A stretch of DNA of 64,000 nucleotides from Pomphorhynchus laevis (GCA_012934845.2 WNNJ02001838.1:62001-126000); one strand, 5' to 3'. Shown: positions 32,169-44,450, numbered from the stretch's first letter. The notes: generated by a model from the sequence alone, not told the origin. Translations and numbers: made by a program.

Positions 32169-32464
32169 AACTTAGCAAAGGCTAAGGTTTCTCAAGCTCT
32201 TCGTCTCTTGTTTATCTAGCATAGTCCGCCTTGATTGGACTCTTCGGGGGAAGGTGAAAGACCCCGTATGGTTTAGTCGGAAGGTGGCGTGTTGGATTGG
32301 CTGGAGGGATCAGATTCCACCGAACCTGAGGCCATAAATTAGAGGACTAAACAGAACGAAATGCGAAGCATATCTGACACATCTGTTTTTCTTTCCTTCT
32401 TGTTCTTTTTGATGACACTTTTATCCACATGTACTAATTTTGCTTAATAAAATCTTTATTTATT
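32169..32464 (+). mobile_element. I/Jockey-type LINE 3' end, copy E, with target duplication
   Basis: About 290 bases of C-terminal and 3' untranslated sequence (AAGGTTTCTCAAGCTC, then the GACTCTTCGGGG region) ending CTTAATAAAATCTTTATTTATT. The flanks carry the 10-base direct repeat GATATTAGTT at 32159-32168 and 32465-32474. This is the only LINE in the window with a clear target duplication. Confidence 0.8.
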
Positions 32465-32489
32465 GATATTAGTTTACACAATTCGAATA

Positions 32490-34480
32490 TAAGATTCGAA
32501 TTGGGGTTTTAAATACAGTAGGGTTTAAAATTTCTATACATTAAGCTTTATTTTTAGAATTTGTCAATATAAGATTAGAAACGAATTATTACGAGCTATT
32601 CAAATACCTCGAGATATACGCAATTATGATGTTTATAATTTTATTATAATTAATAATATTGATTAATATTGTTTATATTGTATAAATATATAATTATAAT
32701 ATAATTAAATAAGATTATGACACTTAATTCAGTGTTTCCGCAAGTATATTATTATGTCATCAATACTAATTGACGATATATTAGTATTATTGCGAACAAT
32801 TATAATATTTAATATCATTATATTATTGCGAAATAATATCATTACATTATTATATTAATTCGAAGTTGCATTAATTTTATATTTACAAACGCTTCAGAAA
32901 TTTGCTTTTCTCAGAAAACAAAAGTCAGTTTATTCTTTCTACAAAGTCGTTTTAACACTCCAACAGTAAAATGCTTGCGCCTTATTAAATTGGTAGAAAT
33001 TTTCATTTTAAGCATTTGAATCATAAAGAAACAGTTAATTGTCTATTATATTATAGATATTATATCTATTATAATAGATATAATATAATATAATATCTTA
33101 TCTATTATATTATAATTATTATATTGTATATGTAATTATAAAATATTATTAATTATTATTAATTGCTTTATATTAATGCAAAATATTGTATTTAAAATTT
33201 GAATAATGTATTTAAAAAACATTAAAGTGTATCTGATAGCAATAAATACGTCTGCGAATTTGAATGAATAATAAACATGACGCCCAGTTATTGCATAATA
33301 AATTGACATTTTCATTTATACATTATCATCAGCATCATTTGAAATCGATATGTGAGACCAATTTTATATCCATTTGAGATTGTTTTCGAATTGGGATGAT
33401 ATCTGATGGTTTTTCTTAGTTTGTTAAAGTTGAAAGACACCCATCAAATGTAAAATGAATTAATTTTTAAATAAAATACATTCATTCAAATAGATCTGTC
33501 ATCAACAGGAAAATTTATTTTAAAAATACAAAAGTAATTAAAAATTACAAAATATTTTTTGATTCATAATTAAAGATAAATTAAAAATCCATCACCATCA
33601 TATTGATTAAGCCGTCATAAGTATCCAGAATGAATTTAGACTTTATAGTTTGTAATTTTTAATTCATCTTGTATTTTCAGATTAAATATTACTGATGATA
33701 ACAGATTTGTTCTGTCAAAATATTAGAAATAGATTTAATTTTTATTTACTGAGAATGATTTTTCAATGTAGCAAAATTAAAGTTTGTTAAAATATACTTT
33801 TAATCTGGACTGTTTTACTTGGTCAATATAATTACGATAATATAAATATCAAAAAATGGTTTTGTTGTTCATTCTTTTAAAATGCGCAATATAATGCAAA
33901 ACATCGATTATAAAATAATAATTAAAATCGTATATTATATTTATAACATATACAATATTATATTTAAATTAATATAAAAATCAAAAATAATATAGTGTCT
34001 CGAGGAGACGAATTTGTAAACAAAAATGCTTTTGATTGGTTATAAATTTTTGTTAATTAAAATAGTAATTTTATAAGATTAATTTCGTTGCTAAATGACT
34101 TCAGCTGATATTAACACATCACCCATCGACATTTGCTAATATCAGTTAATGTAGCACATTTGCTTAGATCTGCTGAAGACATTATAATTCGCTTAAATAA
34201 AAGTCGAGATGATCTTATATTCATTTAAGTTATTAAATAAATAAAAACTGAGATGATGATATTTGTATGGAGTTAAATATACTAATATTATGACGATCGA
34301 CTATAATTAAATAAGTAATGAAACCTAATCAATTGTGCTATAATCATTTGTGATTTAATCATTTATGAATGAAAAACAGTTTTAAAGTAATAATTTGATC
34401 TGAAATAAATCTATTATTATTTTAAATTCTTATTAGGCAATATTGAAAAGTAAATTATGAATTAAGTAAACAATTTTGAA
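32490..34480. other. AT-rich stretch, nothing recognised
   Basis: No gene, RNA or familiar element. Holds an AT palindrome region near 33040-33130 and many TTA/ATT runs. Confidence 0.5.
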
Positions 34481-34490
34481 GTAAATAGAA

Positions 34491-35462
34491 TCACTCGCCA
34501 TTTACCTTTGAATACATGTATGTGCCATTAATAAAGTTCTTATCTGCGTCCTTTGGAAATCTTAAATTTAGTTTTTCATAAATGTTATCATTTTCCCTGT
34601 GGTTATCCTCAGACAATTGTGGTTTTGAGTCGTTAGTGTTATTATTCTTATCGGAAAAAATGACTTTAGAGTTGATAACAGGATAATTTCCATTGCTCGA
34701 CATAAATAGTTTCGGGTAGTTTACTCGTTTGCCATTGTCTAGACTTGAAAAGCTTTCACTCTAAAATTAAAATTAGTATTTAGTAAATAAAAATCATAAA
34801 ATACAGAAGTTTTTTATAGAACTGTTTAAGATCATCGAAAATTAAAACATTTTATGGAATCAGCTGGAATTCTTAAAAGTTTAGCTATTATAATCACATA
34901 TATATCACTACACTTTCTCGTTTCCGTGCATCCGACATACTATTCTATCTTAAAATTCCTTCCTTCGACTCAGTCTATATATCTTCTCTAACTCTACGAT
35001 CCAGTAACACAAGTCTCTTAACCATTCCTAGATATTGTACAAATTATGCCCTCCACGCATACAATGTTTCCGGTCTACCCTAATGGAACCACTTTCCCGT
35101 CGGCATTGGCTTCTCATTCTTTCACACATTAAAACAGCACATTTCAATCCAACTTGACTTTCGCATTGAAAACCAGCTACAGAATCCTTCCTTCATGATA
35201 TCCAATTCCATACACCCTTATAGGGTGTATGAAATCTGATGAAAAAATGTCATTTTGTAGATTTTGTGAAACCACATAACAATGTCTGTAAAAGTTTTAA
35301 TTCGTAATAGATCCTGTTATATTTTAAAATCAATATCTTTTGAATCTTACTTACCTCCTGTTTAGTAAATTTAGCAACGGAATTTAAGGATACAATGTTG
35401 ACGTTTACGGCAATGATATAAGTGCAAATTAACATTCCTCGGATTATCATTGAATTTGTCAT
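34491..35462 (-). CDS. Small secreted protein, two exons
   Basis: Exon 1 (35462-35355) encodes MTNSMIIRGMLICTYIIAVN and 16 more residues, a signal peptide with a hydrophobic core. It ends CAGGAG/GTAAGT. Exon 2 (34760-34491) follows the acceptor TTTTAATTTTAG/AGTGAA and stays in frame (phase 0) to TGA. The joined protein is 125 residues: polar, with SESFSSLDNGKRVNYPKLF, a Lys/Asn/Asp-rich middle and the end FINGTYMYSKVNGE. There are no cysteines in the mature part. The start chosen is the ATG giving a full signal peptide. The family is unknown. Both splice sites match consensus, and the phase agreement supports a real gene. The intron holds an old LINE end on the other strand. Confidence 0.65.
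34960..35190 (+). mobile_element. Old LINE C-terminal fragment inside the intron
   Basis: Translates roughly to LRSSNTSLLTIPRYCTNYAL and WNHFPVG, the RS-x-N...L-x-VP...G-x-F...WN-x-LP pattern at the end of CR1/Jockey-type ORF2. It has lost its frame in places and lies opposite to the gene. Compare 51229-51543 and 52170-52450. Confidence 0.55.
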
Positions 35463-35469
35463 CAAAAAC

Positions 35470-36165
35470 AAAATTATTAGTCAACGTTGGATTGTTTTTC
35501 TAAACATTCATCAAACAGTACTTTACATACCATCATTTTGAAAATAAAACACCAATAGTTTCCTTCAACGTTTTATTTTGACATACAAATATAGTGTGAT
35601 CCTTTGAAATTTTTATCAGATATGAAATTTGCATTTAATTATAAATATTGAATTATTGTATTAAGATTCAAAGTTATCTATGCCCAAAATACATTTCATA
35701 AGTAATGCAATTCTTCCAGACAAATATTTGATTTTAATAAATATCGTAATAAATATTATAGCAAATGTAAGCGTTACACGTACTCGACGTTTGTTAAACT
35801 TAGTAGAGAATGCATTTTTAGATAAATTATGTTGTAAAATCAATATTTCGAAATATTCTTTTGATTGTATTTCAGTCACATATATAAATACTATATCTTC
35901 ATCATTTCACGATTTACACTATAAAATTGTTCAACATAATTGAGATTGTTTCAAATCGAAGCGCTCTAACCTCATCCTATTTCTATATCCGCATTTTAGT
36001 ACATAAATTCACAAGTGATCTTGACTTCACTCATATTAAAATAAAAACCACAATTATAAATTATCATGTAATTGTTCTATTTTGTAACTGCTAGTCGAAA
36101 GGTTTAAATTCCAACTTGTGAATGCAGAATGTAAACATTTTCAGTTTTTCAAATTAAATATTTCA
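35470..36165. other. Upstream region, weak ORFs only
   Basis: ORFs on both strands at 35661-35943; the plus one reads TRTRRLLNLVENAFLDKLCC. They overlap each other and neither has other support. No clear TATA box is seen for the gene to the left. Confidence 0.3.
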
Positions 36166-36205
36166 TATATAAAAGCTTTGCGTAGCTCTATGAGTTCAGC
36201 TCGGT
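36166..36205 (+). promoter_or_regulatory. TATA-initiator core promoter
   Basis: TATATAAAA at 36166-36174 and TGAGTTCAGCTCGG at 36191-36204, with about 30-base spacing. It matches the promoter of the secreted-protein gene at 11.8 kb, including TGAGTTCA. Confidence 0.55.
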
Positions 36206-36286
36206 TTTCAATTTAACAGTCATTATATCGAATATAAACTTCATCCGATCTTGGTTTGCAATTCAAATGTTTCAATAAAGCGATAA

Positions 36287-36552
36287 TGAACGGTGAGATT
36301 TTTAAAAGTTTTGAACTGTTAGGATAATCTAACAATTCAAAGTTGTTCGTATTTCGTCCAAATATTAATACTTATATATTGAATTTATTATTACATGATA
36401 TGTGCGAAAGTTATTTAAAACAACTAAAATCATATTTCAACAATAAAGGTCAAAAGCAATTCTTATGTAAAGTTGAATTGGTATTAAAATCCATTTGCTA
36501 CAACAATGCATTTGCTAATACATTTACCTATGCTGTTGAATTGAAGCGTTAG
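36287..36552 (+). pseudogene. Small-protein ORF behind TATA promoter, unclear start
   Basis: The ATG at 36287 opens a frame that stops after 13 codons. The same frame then reopens and runs to 36552 with INTYILNLLLHDMCESYLKQ, FLCKVELVLKSICYNN and FTYAVELKR (about 70 residues, three cysteines). A possible donor sits at AACG/GTGAGA and an acceptor at ATTCAAAG, but joining these gives the wrong phase. Either the gene is broken by one stop or the splicing is not what I see. The family is unknown. Confidence 0.4.
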
Positions 36553-36599
36553 CACGGAAACGACTAACAAAAACTAAAATCAATTTTTACCTAAAAATA

Positions 36600-38678
36600 C
36601 TTACATTCAAAGTACATACAATGATATAAATGCAATTCTTTATAAATATATATGATATGTAAATCTGTTGTTTTTACGATTTGCTTTCTGTCATTCTTTT
36701 CTAATTCTGCTGCTTAGTATAGCCAATATCCGAATGATCAACAACCTGTCCATTATCAATGTTATCGATAAATCGCGCAATATCAAAGTGATTGATATGT
36801 CAGTGGAATAAACGAATAAAAAATATTGTTGTAATTCAATTATGATAATTGTTTATGAAAAGCTGCCACTGGCAAGTGATAATATGTTTTATTTTTCTGA
36901 TGTGACTTTTCAAAAAATTATTTTCTGTAATGATATCAAATATTTTATTTATCGGAAAAGCTTTTATTTGTTGATGCCTTAACTGTTCATATAAAATGTT
37001 TTAGTTATAATGTTGCACTATTAAAATCAATATTTTTCTCTGACTTTTAAAATATAAGAAATTTTCGTCCACTTTATACCATGTATCTAAATCTTTTAAA
37101 ATATCAAAATTATTTAAAAATATTAAATACTTTATATTTAATATTTTTAAATATTAAATATTATACATTATTGTTTAATGAAACAATTCTAAAGGCAATC
37201 AGTTCAGGTAATTAAGTCTACGTATTTTATACTATATTAATTTATACAATTAATATATTAGTCAATAATAGGTAAATTTAATCAGATTACTGAAACTGTT
37301 TATTTATACTATATATAAATAAAAATATAGATTAAAAGTTGTAAATAATAAATGATTATATAAGATTTTTCAATTTATATTTATATCAATTAAAAATCTC
37401 AAATTGAAATTTAAAATAAAAACCAATTTTAGGAATTGAATAATAAATAACAGACGTTGTATCAGAATAAGAATTAGAGGTCATCAGGAAAAATTGCTAT
37501 GCTATCAGGTTTCGGCCATATTCTTCGGCATACAAAGTATATTTTTATTATTTATAGAAATTTTTCGCTTAATAGTTTAAATTTATATTTAATAATATTC
37601 TGTTGATTCGTATATTGTAAATTAAATAATTTAATAATATTTTGTTGATTTATACTTCACCAATATAATAAATAGAAAAAAATCATAAAGCATGAAAATC
37701 AACAGAAAAAATAATAATGACATATCAATAATACATCGTTTCTGTATTTCTAGCAAACGTCATATTATCGCGAAAACAAATTTTACATGAAACAAATTAG
37801 ACCAGGTAACTGAGTCTACGTATTTTATACAACTACAAATAAAAATAAATAATTATAAAAAACAAATAATTTTTTAAGATATTATAACAAATCAATTTTA
37901 GTAAAATTGATTAAAATAAATTTAATAAAATTTAAATTAAATTTTTTAATTTTTAATTTATTTTTATATAAAATAAATTTATAATTGAATTTTAAAAATT
38001 CAATTTAATGCAATAGACATAAAACAAATAAGACCAGGTAACTGAGTCTAGTATTTTATACTATGTACAACTCAAAAAAAGATAAATAATTATAAATAAT
38101 AAATAATTATTTAAGATATTATATATAACAAATCCATTTTTAGCTATTGGCGAATAAATAATATAAAAAATAAATTTATAAAAATTCAATTTAATGCAAA
38201 AAAATATATAAAAATCAATACATAAAAACAATACATAAAAAATCAATATAAAAAAATCAATACATAAAAAATTAATACATAAAAAATTAAATACATAACA
38301 AAATAAATCAAAATAAATTCATAACAAATATCAATACATAAAAAACTCAATACATAAAAATCAATACCTAAAAATCAATTTATTGACCAATAAATATTAT
38401 ACGTGTTATTCGAATAAGGAATGGAGATCATTAAGAGAAAGCAACAGTTTAGACCGGATTTTAGGTAAATGTTGTTATTGCTTAATAAATTATTGTTAAA
38501 TACTTTAATTATATCAAAATTAAGAGTTTTGCAATTACATTCTGTTTCTAAAATGTTTTAATAATTCAAAAAAACATTAAATGTTACATATTGCTTTAAA
38601 TTTCTTATTATTACAAGCATTTCACTCATGTATCTCATGAGTGAAATACTCATATATTTTACTCATGTATTTAAAAGT
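36600..38678. repeat. AT-rich stretch with dispersed-repeat blocks
   Basis: No gene. Dispersed-repeat parts (ACTGAGTCTACGTATTTTAT) occur at about 37210, 37806 and 38040; the second core (GAGGTCATCAGGA...GCTATCAGGTTTCGGCC) at 37470-37555. From 38220 to 38360 an ACATAAAAAATTAAT-like 14-18 bp unit repeats in tandem. Confidence 0.55.
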
Positions 38679-38679
38679 C

Positions 38680-39775
38680 TACCTTATTTTAAAAATATAT
38701 TTACTTAAATCTGACTTTATTATTTCTTTACTTTTAGAATTATTTAAAAGTCCGGCTATATTTATGTTATCTATACATTTATTAATGAAGTTTATGGTTA
38801 ATGTATATTTTCTATTGTTATTATTAACATTTATTGTACGATTATAGTATTTTGTATTACAATAACTGTCTATTATACAACTTAGCCTATCATAGTCGTT
38901 AATTAATTTTTGATTTATTGAACATATGATATCTTTAGAAAAACTTCTTATATTTACATAAAGATCTTTTAGTTTATTATCTCTTAAAAGTTGTTTTAAT
39001 ATTTCTAATTGTTCATTTATATACATATCTTTTTTAATATTTTTAATACTTTTAATATTTTTTATATTTCTGATGAAATTTGCTTATTTAGTATATTATT
39101 ATAATACAAAGCATATTGTTTATTATCCATCGATAAAAAATTTCGCCAATTTAATACAAAAAATACAACATTTTTTATTGAAATTTATATAATAATTTTT
39201 AAAAATTATTGTATAAAATACGTAGACTCAGTTATTTGATCTGATTTGTTCTACTAACACGTTATTATTGACCTGCGAACTTTGTTTTCCCGGTAATATC
39301 TTTGCTCATTTATATACATATCTTTTTTAATATTTTTAACTCTATTTTTCTTATTCCTTTTATCACCATGACTTCTTGGTTTGCGTTTAACCGGATTATT
39401 ATAATATAGTTGTTTATTATGTATTATACTACTTCTGCCAATTCCTTGTACCACGTCATTCAATCCTAATGGGTACATGGAATTAAGCGTTTTAATCCAA
39501 AAATCTTCTTTTTCTAATAGTTTTTGATTTAATATTGAAATATTTTCTTCGATAATATGTTCTAAAATAAATAATTTACAGTTTTTAATATCATGTCCTA
39601 TTAATCTCATATGTTTATGAAATATAGTTTGACTATTATGTTGTATATTATATATGTATTGTCTAAACCTAGTTTTTAACATTTGATATGTTTTTCCTAT
39701 ATATTGCAATCCACATGTACATTGTATTAGATACACTACACCCGCCTGTGATACTGCAGTTACAATTACCATTTA
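38680..39775 (-). mobile_element. Naiad-like Penelope element, GIY-YIG part (copy I)
   Basis: Very close to copy H: GVVYLIQCTCGLQYIGKTYQ, then FWIKTLNSMYPLGLNDVVQG, KRKPRSHGDKRNKKNR and the linker to SDLSKYIFKIR. It is truncated at both ends. It is split by a 259-bp insertion (39047-39305) with a 34-base duplication. Otherwise it has about one break. Its closeness to H suggests recent spread. Confidence 0.75.
39013..39339. mobile_element. 259-bp insertion with 34-base flanking duplication
   Basis: TCATTTATATACATATCTTT plus 14 more bases occur at 39013-39046 and 39306-39339. The inserted part carries a dispersed-repeat core (CTGATGAAATTTGC...AATACAAAGCATATTG) and, at its right end, ATACGTAGACTCAGTTATTT, the reverse of the block found at the left of other copies. 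Confidence 0.75.
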
Positions 39776-39839
39776 CATTGAACTAAACATTTGTTATTTT
39801 TTGTAACATTCCAGAATTTACAATATGCTTCATAATTGA

Positions 39840-40698
39840 TTAATAAATAATATAGGAATTGATTGATAAATAATATACTATGCATCAGAATTAAGAGTAT
39901 AGGTCATCTAAAGGAACTGTTATGTCATTAGGTTCGTTCCCTATTCTTATACGCAACATATCACGGGACCGAATACATGCTAATAAAGTATTTCCTCTGA
40001 TGAAATTTGATTAGTTAGTGTATCTTAATCTAATACAAAGTATATTTTTGTTGACGATAAGAGAATATCACGCTCTATAAATTTTCCTAATAAAAAAGAC
40101 TCTTAAAAATTTAAATGACGTTTACCCATACGGTCATAATTAAATCCACATAGTTTATCGATATTTTAAGGTATTAATATTATTAAATATTAATAATTTA
40201 TTAAATATCTATAATAAAAACTTACATAGCTAAATTTTATCGCAAAAAATACGCACAGGATGAAATAATTCAGAATAAAATATTACTTTAGTTAATTACA
40301 TTTCAAAAGTGGAAATGAATAATCGAAATGTATTTGACCGCACTTCTAATTTGGGTTTATGAACAGGAGAAAATTAGATAAATAAGCAGCTTTTTCTGAT
40401 GACCTTTAATCTTTATTCAAATACATTATATATTATCAATTAATATATATCAATTAATATTTATAAAAATTGCGTTAAGTATATATTATCAATTAATCAA
40501 TTCATAAAAATTGCGTTATAAAATTTATGATTTAGTTTTTGTATTAAGATATTTTTTAAATTTATGATTAGTACAAAATCTGTATATTTTGTATAGATAT
40601 CTGATTAATAACAGCCAGTGTCTAATTTATCTGCCAAACAATCGAAATAAATAAACATTTAATGTCGAAATTAAGGGGATTAGTTGTTGAATAATAAA
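39840..40698. repeat. Segmental duplication, copy 2
   Basis: Counterpart of 30450-31300. The join with upstream DNA is just past the end of Naiad copy I. The copy includes the dispersed-repeat core at 39915-40050 and the 3' sequence of the 30.0-kb ORF at 40069-40175. Confidence 0.8.
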
Positions 40699-40704
40699 AC
40701 TAGA

Positions 40705-41744
40705 TCAGCTAACTGAGTTTACGTATTTTATACTATTTATAAATTAAAAATAAAGATAAATAATTATAAATAGTAAATAGTTTTAAAATCTTATACAATT
40801 AATATTTATATAACGATAAAATATATTACTATAATTTAAAATAAAAATCAATTTTTATTAATCGAATAAAAAGTATATTATGTATTCGAATAAAGAATAG
40901 CGGTCACCAGGAGGAACTATGATAACATTGATAACATTAATATGATAGCACTGATAACATTATATGATATTATTGTTATGCTATCAGGTTTCGGCCCACA
41001 TTCCTCGATCTAACATAGCAGAGTGGCCAAATACATGCTAATGACGTATTTCCTCTGATGAAATTTGATTATGATGTATATCTTATTCTAATACAAAGCA
41101 TTTTTTATTATACAACCATGGTAACAAACGGTATTTAATGAAAATACATTTTTTTGTATTTTGGCTCTATCTCAATTCTAACACATTGTATGGTATCTAA
41201 CAATCGGCCCATAAAATGCTGAGTTATAAAAATTCATTTTAATATTTAATTTTTTTAATTTATTAATAGTACAAAATGTATGATATCATTTAAGTTATCT
41301 GATATAAATAGTTCATTTCTTATAAATACATACAAATTGGCACCCATATTGATTGATATCAAATCAAGCACTTATTTCTAATGTCATAAATTAGATCAAT
41401 ACATGTTCTTTCCATGTATTTATCTCTTTCGTCTGGCTCCAATGAACTTTAATTACATAAGTAAATTATGGGTAGTTCAATGTACTCATAACATTTTGTC
41501 TAAATATTTTAACTTTTTTGAATTTTGGCAGCAGGATCAAAAAATAAAATTTTTAATTTTGATATTTTGCTAACTTCTGTTCTAAAACTTTTCTTTCGTA
41601 TAACATTAATGCTTTCAGAACCGATAAAATATTTATTATGTATTTAAAAAATTTAATAACTAAATGTGCAAGGAAAATGAACAACTTTATGTCTTTGTAG
41701 TGTAGGCGTTCAATTGCATTCAGTGTTCTGTAAGCGAGGCCACG
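40705..41744. repeat. Dispersed-repeat copy and AT-rich stretch
   Basis: A nearly complete copy of the small dispersed repeat: CTAACTGAGTTTACGTATTT at 40708, GCGGTCACCAGGAGGAACTA at about 40900, then the AACATAGCAGAGTGGCC...CCTCTGATGAAATTT core to 41105. Nothing is recognised at 41110-41744. Confidence 0.55.
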
Positions 41745-42325
41745 ACTTATGCACAATTACCAATTTGTATGGCAGCGCTTATGCGTTGCATTAGTAAGGA
41801 GACAGTCTGAGGGTCGTCTACAAATCGGCGAAGCTTTTTGCTGAGCAAACGGAAGAAGTTAAATGCTTCTTTGCCTATCGCACCAGTGATTTCGATGGCT
41901 ATGAGATTAAGTCAATCCCTAATGCTGAAATTCCCTCGTACTTTATTATATTTCTGCCTTCAGCTTCTGTAGCTATTGATCCGGCTCCTGCTACATCTGT
42001 CACCTGGTGACTGGAGCTAGCGGGTCCATGCATGTGAAGTCTCAACATGCGAATTTGCCGCATTCCAATGGAACCATTGTAACGCCGTCTGGGCGTTTGT
42101 CATATGATCGGAACAACTCTAAAGGATCTAGAAGGCTTGGGATTTGGGCCATTTTTAGTGTTCAGAATAATTGAATTAACTAAAGAGTGTCTGGCGAACC
42201 AACCTGCGGAACGTGAACAACTGAGGCCATGAGTGCATTGTGAGTCTATTTGGATTCTGCAGCAACATGTGTGAGGTTAGCAAACCGGGGCTACGAGGCG
42301 TAAAGTGCATAAGATACAGAATTAT
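41745..42325 (-). mobile_element. REL-type LINE 3' fragment (second fusion locus)
   Basis: Minus-strand counterpart of 16816-17300: cysteine-knuckle region, the KRPDGVT nuclease box near 42090, and the C-terminal QRISAAIQIGN ending near 41755. It begins at the same point in the REL coding region, directly after the tail of I-type LINE copy F. Confidence 0.75.
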
Positions 42326-44450
42326 AATAATAAGGGTTTTAATAATAACTATATAACCGATAAAAACTTTAAGAAACAAAACGAAGGAAATGGAGATCCG
42401 GTCAAATGCAGCTGAAAAATCAAGAAAAACAGCCACTGCAAGCTGATGACTATTATCCTGACAAAACTGATGCACTTCACCAATTGCTGAATGGACCGAG
42501 CGCCCTTTGACAAACCCATGAAAACTCGGTGGGATCAAATTACGCCTACATAAATGAACGCAAGAAGGCCACTCTAATAGGGTCAAAGTGAAACCTTCTT
42601 CTAAGCAACGTATCGTCCTCTAGCCGCCAGCGAATTAGGTCATGAGTTGTGGTCTGTTATTGTCGCAGCTGCTCAGTGTAAATGGGTTTCAACAACCACA
42701 TCTTATGTAGCAGTAATATGTCGAAGAGATAATTTGTTGTATAGCAATGAAAGGTTGGGGAAGGTGGTTTATGAATAATATAGTCGATCCTTGCTCTGCG
42801 GAATGCTGCATTAATCCAGCGACTAGTTATATCATTGAAATCACCAAGTAACATGTCATAGACGCTCCCCAATATTCGATCCAGGAGGTCAAGGTTCTTG
42901 TGGATTTCTACTGGCCGAATATAGAAGTTGGCTATGCTAATACGCTTACCGTTCTTACAAAGTGATATAGCTAAACAAGATAGGGCTGGAGAAGAGTAAT
43001 TTAACAGGAGGGGTGATCTTAAGGAGCTCTTCACTGGGATTAAAAGACCTTGAGATGAAGATGAGTGAGGGGGTTTTGTAAGGAGTAAAGTGGGTGTAGA
43101 TGTGCCTAGGGATAAATCGAGTAATATCCAGGGATATACGGATAGACCGCGTCTCCTGAAGGACTATAACATATGCATCTCTACCAGATAGAAGGCTAAG
43201 GGGGAAGCACCTCCCGAATTCCACTGAAGGATATTCAGTGAAAAAGGCCGTTGATTACTTCACATTGCGTAAGTGTTACCGAAGTAAGACGCCCTCTTCC
43301 TAGTCGCAACTAGAGGCGAAAATGTCGCCTTTACCGCTTCCCGTTACGATAGATAGAGTCGATTGCCAACGAGCGATATCTTCATTTCCCTCGTTAGCCA
43401 CAGCCCAGATCGAATATTTCTGAGCAAGCTTCTCCGATCAAGCTTCAGAGCGGCTATGCTCAGCGCTGACCTGGTTTGTTTCTTAGATTTTGGTGGCTTC
43501 TTAATATTGTTGGTCTCCTCAAAAAGAGGAGAACGGAAAGATTCCGCTAATTGACCCACCAATTTTTGACCAATTTTTCAAGGTGGGCCATTGATGCCTG
43601 ATGCTTCCCTTCAAGAAGTTTTAGAATTTCCGTATTCAGCATCCTGTCGTCTTTCTTGTTAGACGAGCCAGCTTCCACGAAGCTAGTCGGTTTTGCTGTA
43701 ACACTCAAGTGTCTCTGTTGGTATGCCTTGAAGATTTTACACTTTTTCGACCATGCGAGATGCTCAACACCGCAGTTTGTGCAAAATGGCTTACCTTCAC
43801 ACTTCCCAGTATGTATAGCAGTTGTACTACACACACCGCACTTATTGGGTAGATAACATCCAGCAGACCAATGTCCCCACTGATGACAATTGTTGCAGTG
43901 AGGGTACGTTAGTGAGTCGGTTTTGATTATTGAAAATCTCAAATTATACCCCATAAAAAGGATTGCATGTCGAAATCGACAGTATTTAGACCTTCATCCA
44001 CCGGGGCATTGCAGAACGCCACGGGAATGGGGAAGCCTTTAATCCCTTTTATAAAGCGAACGTTAGAGATTTTGTAATCACTTTCTAGTGCTGATATATC
44101 TTCTTCTGAAATGAATGTTGGCATATTATTTATCTTTATTGTTGTCAGGATTGGCTTGGAAGCAATTATACTTGTTAAGAATGCTCGTCTTTTAAAGTAG
44201 TCGACGTACGACATTACCAGATCAGGAGTGCAGAATGAGATTTTTAATCTCAGATTCATAATATTTAATAGCATTGAATAGGATCCTTTTTTATATCGAT
44301 CGGCAAATATCGATGGTTCTCTACGGAATTCATCATCACTCATCCTTGAACCGACTGATAGAGTAGGGACTGACTGGAGAAACACACCTGCACCAGGTGC
44401 CGCCATACTTATCAGTTGGGACTCTGTTGTAGTGTCAGTCGCGTTTGAAA
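42326..44450 (-). mobile_element. I/Jockey-type LINE, copy F, with ORF1 and internal deletions
   Basis: The only copy that keeps its 5' region. ORF1 is at 43547-44406, the endonuclease start at 42955-43224 and 42657-43034 (NFYIRPVEIHKN, YDMLLGDFND). A jump of roughly 750 bases near 42561 leads into RT fingers (KGRSVHSAIGEVHQF, FLDFSAAFDRIS), and a second jump near 42390 leads to the 3' tail, which reads ATCGGTTATATAG on the minus strand. The palm and C-terminal region are gone. Confidence 0.85.
43547..44406 (-). pseudogene. LINE copy F ORF1 (RRM-like plus zinc knuckles)
   Basis: Starts MAAPGAGVFLQSVPTLSVGS at 44406. The first part to 43939 has a basic helix region and an RRM-like fold (LTTIKINNMPTFISEEDISA). 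A frame change near 43945 leads to the second part, with CNNCHQWGHWSAGC, CGVCSTTAIHTGKC and CTNCGVEHLAWSKKC, three knuckles, and a coiled end (LLEGKHQASMAHLEKLVKNW). It is nearly intact apart from that one shift. It binds the LINE RNA. Confidence 0.85.

Noticed and set aside
35661-35943. Overlapping ORFs on both strands as genes
   Set aside because: They exclude each other, lack splice or promoter support and have AT-driven composition.
38061-38246. Hydrophobic 61-residue minus-strand ORF
   Set aside because: It lies in extremely AT-rich tandem-repeat DNA; Phe, Ile and Tyr codons are expected by composition.
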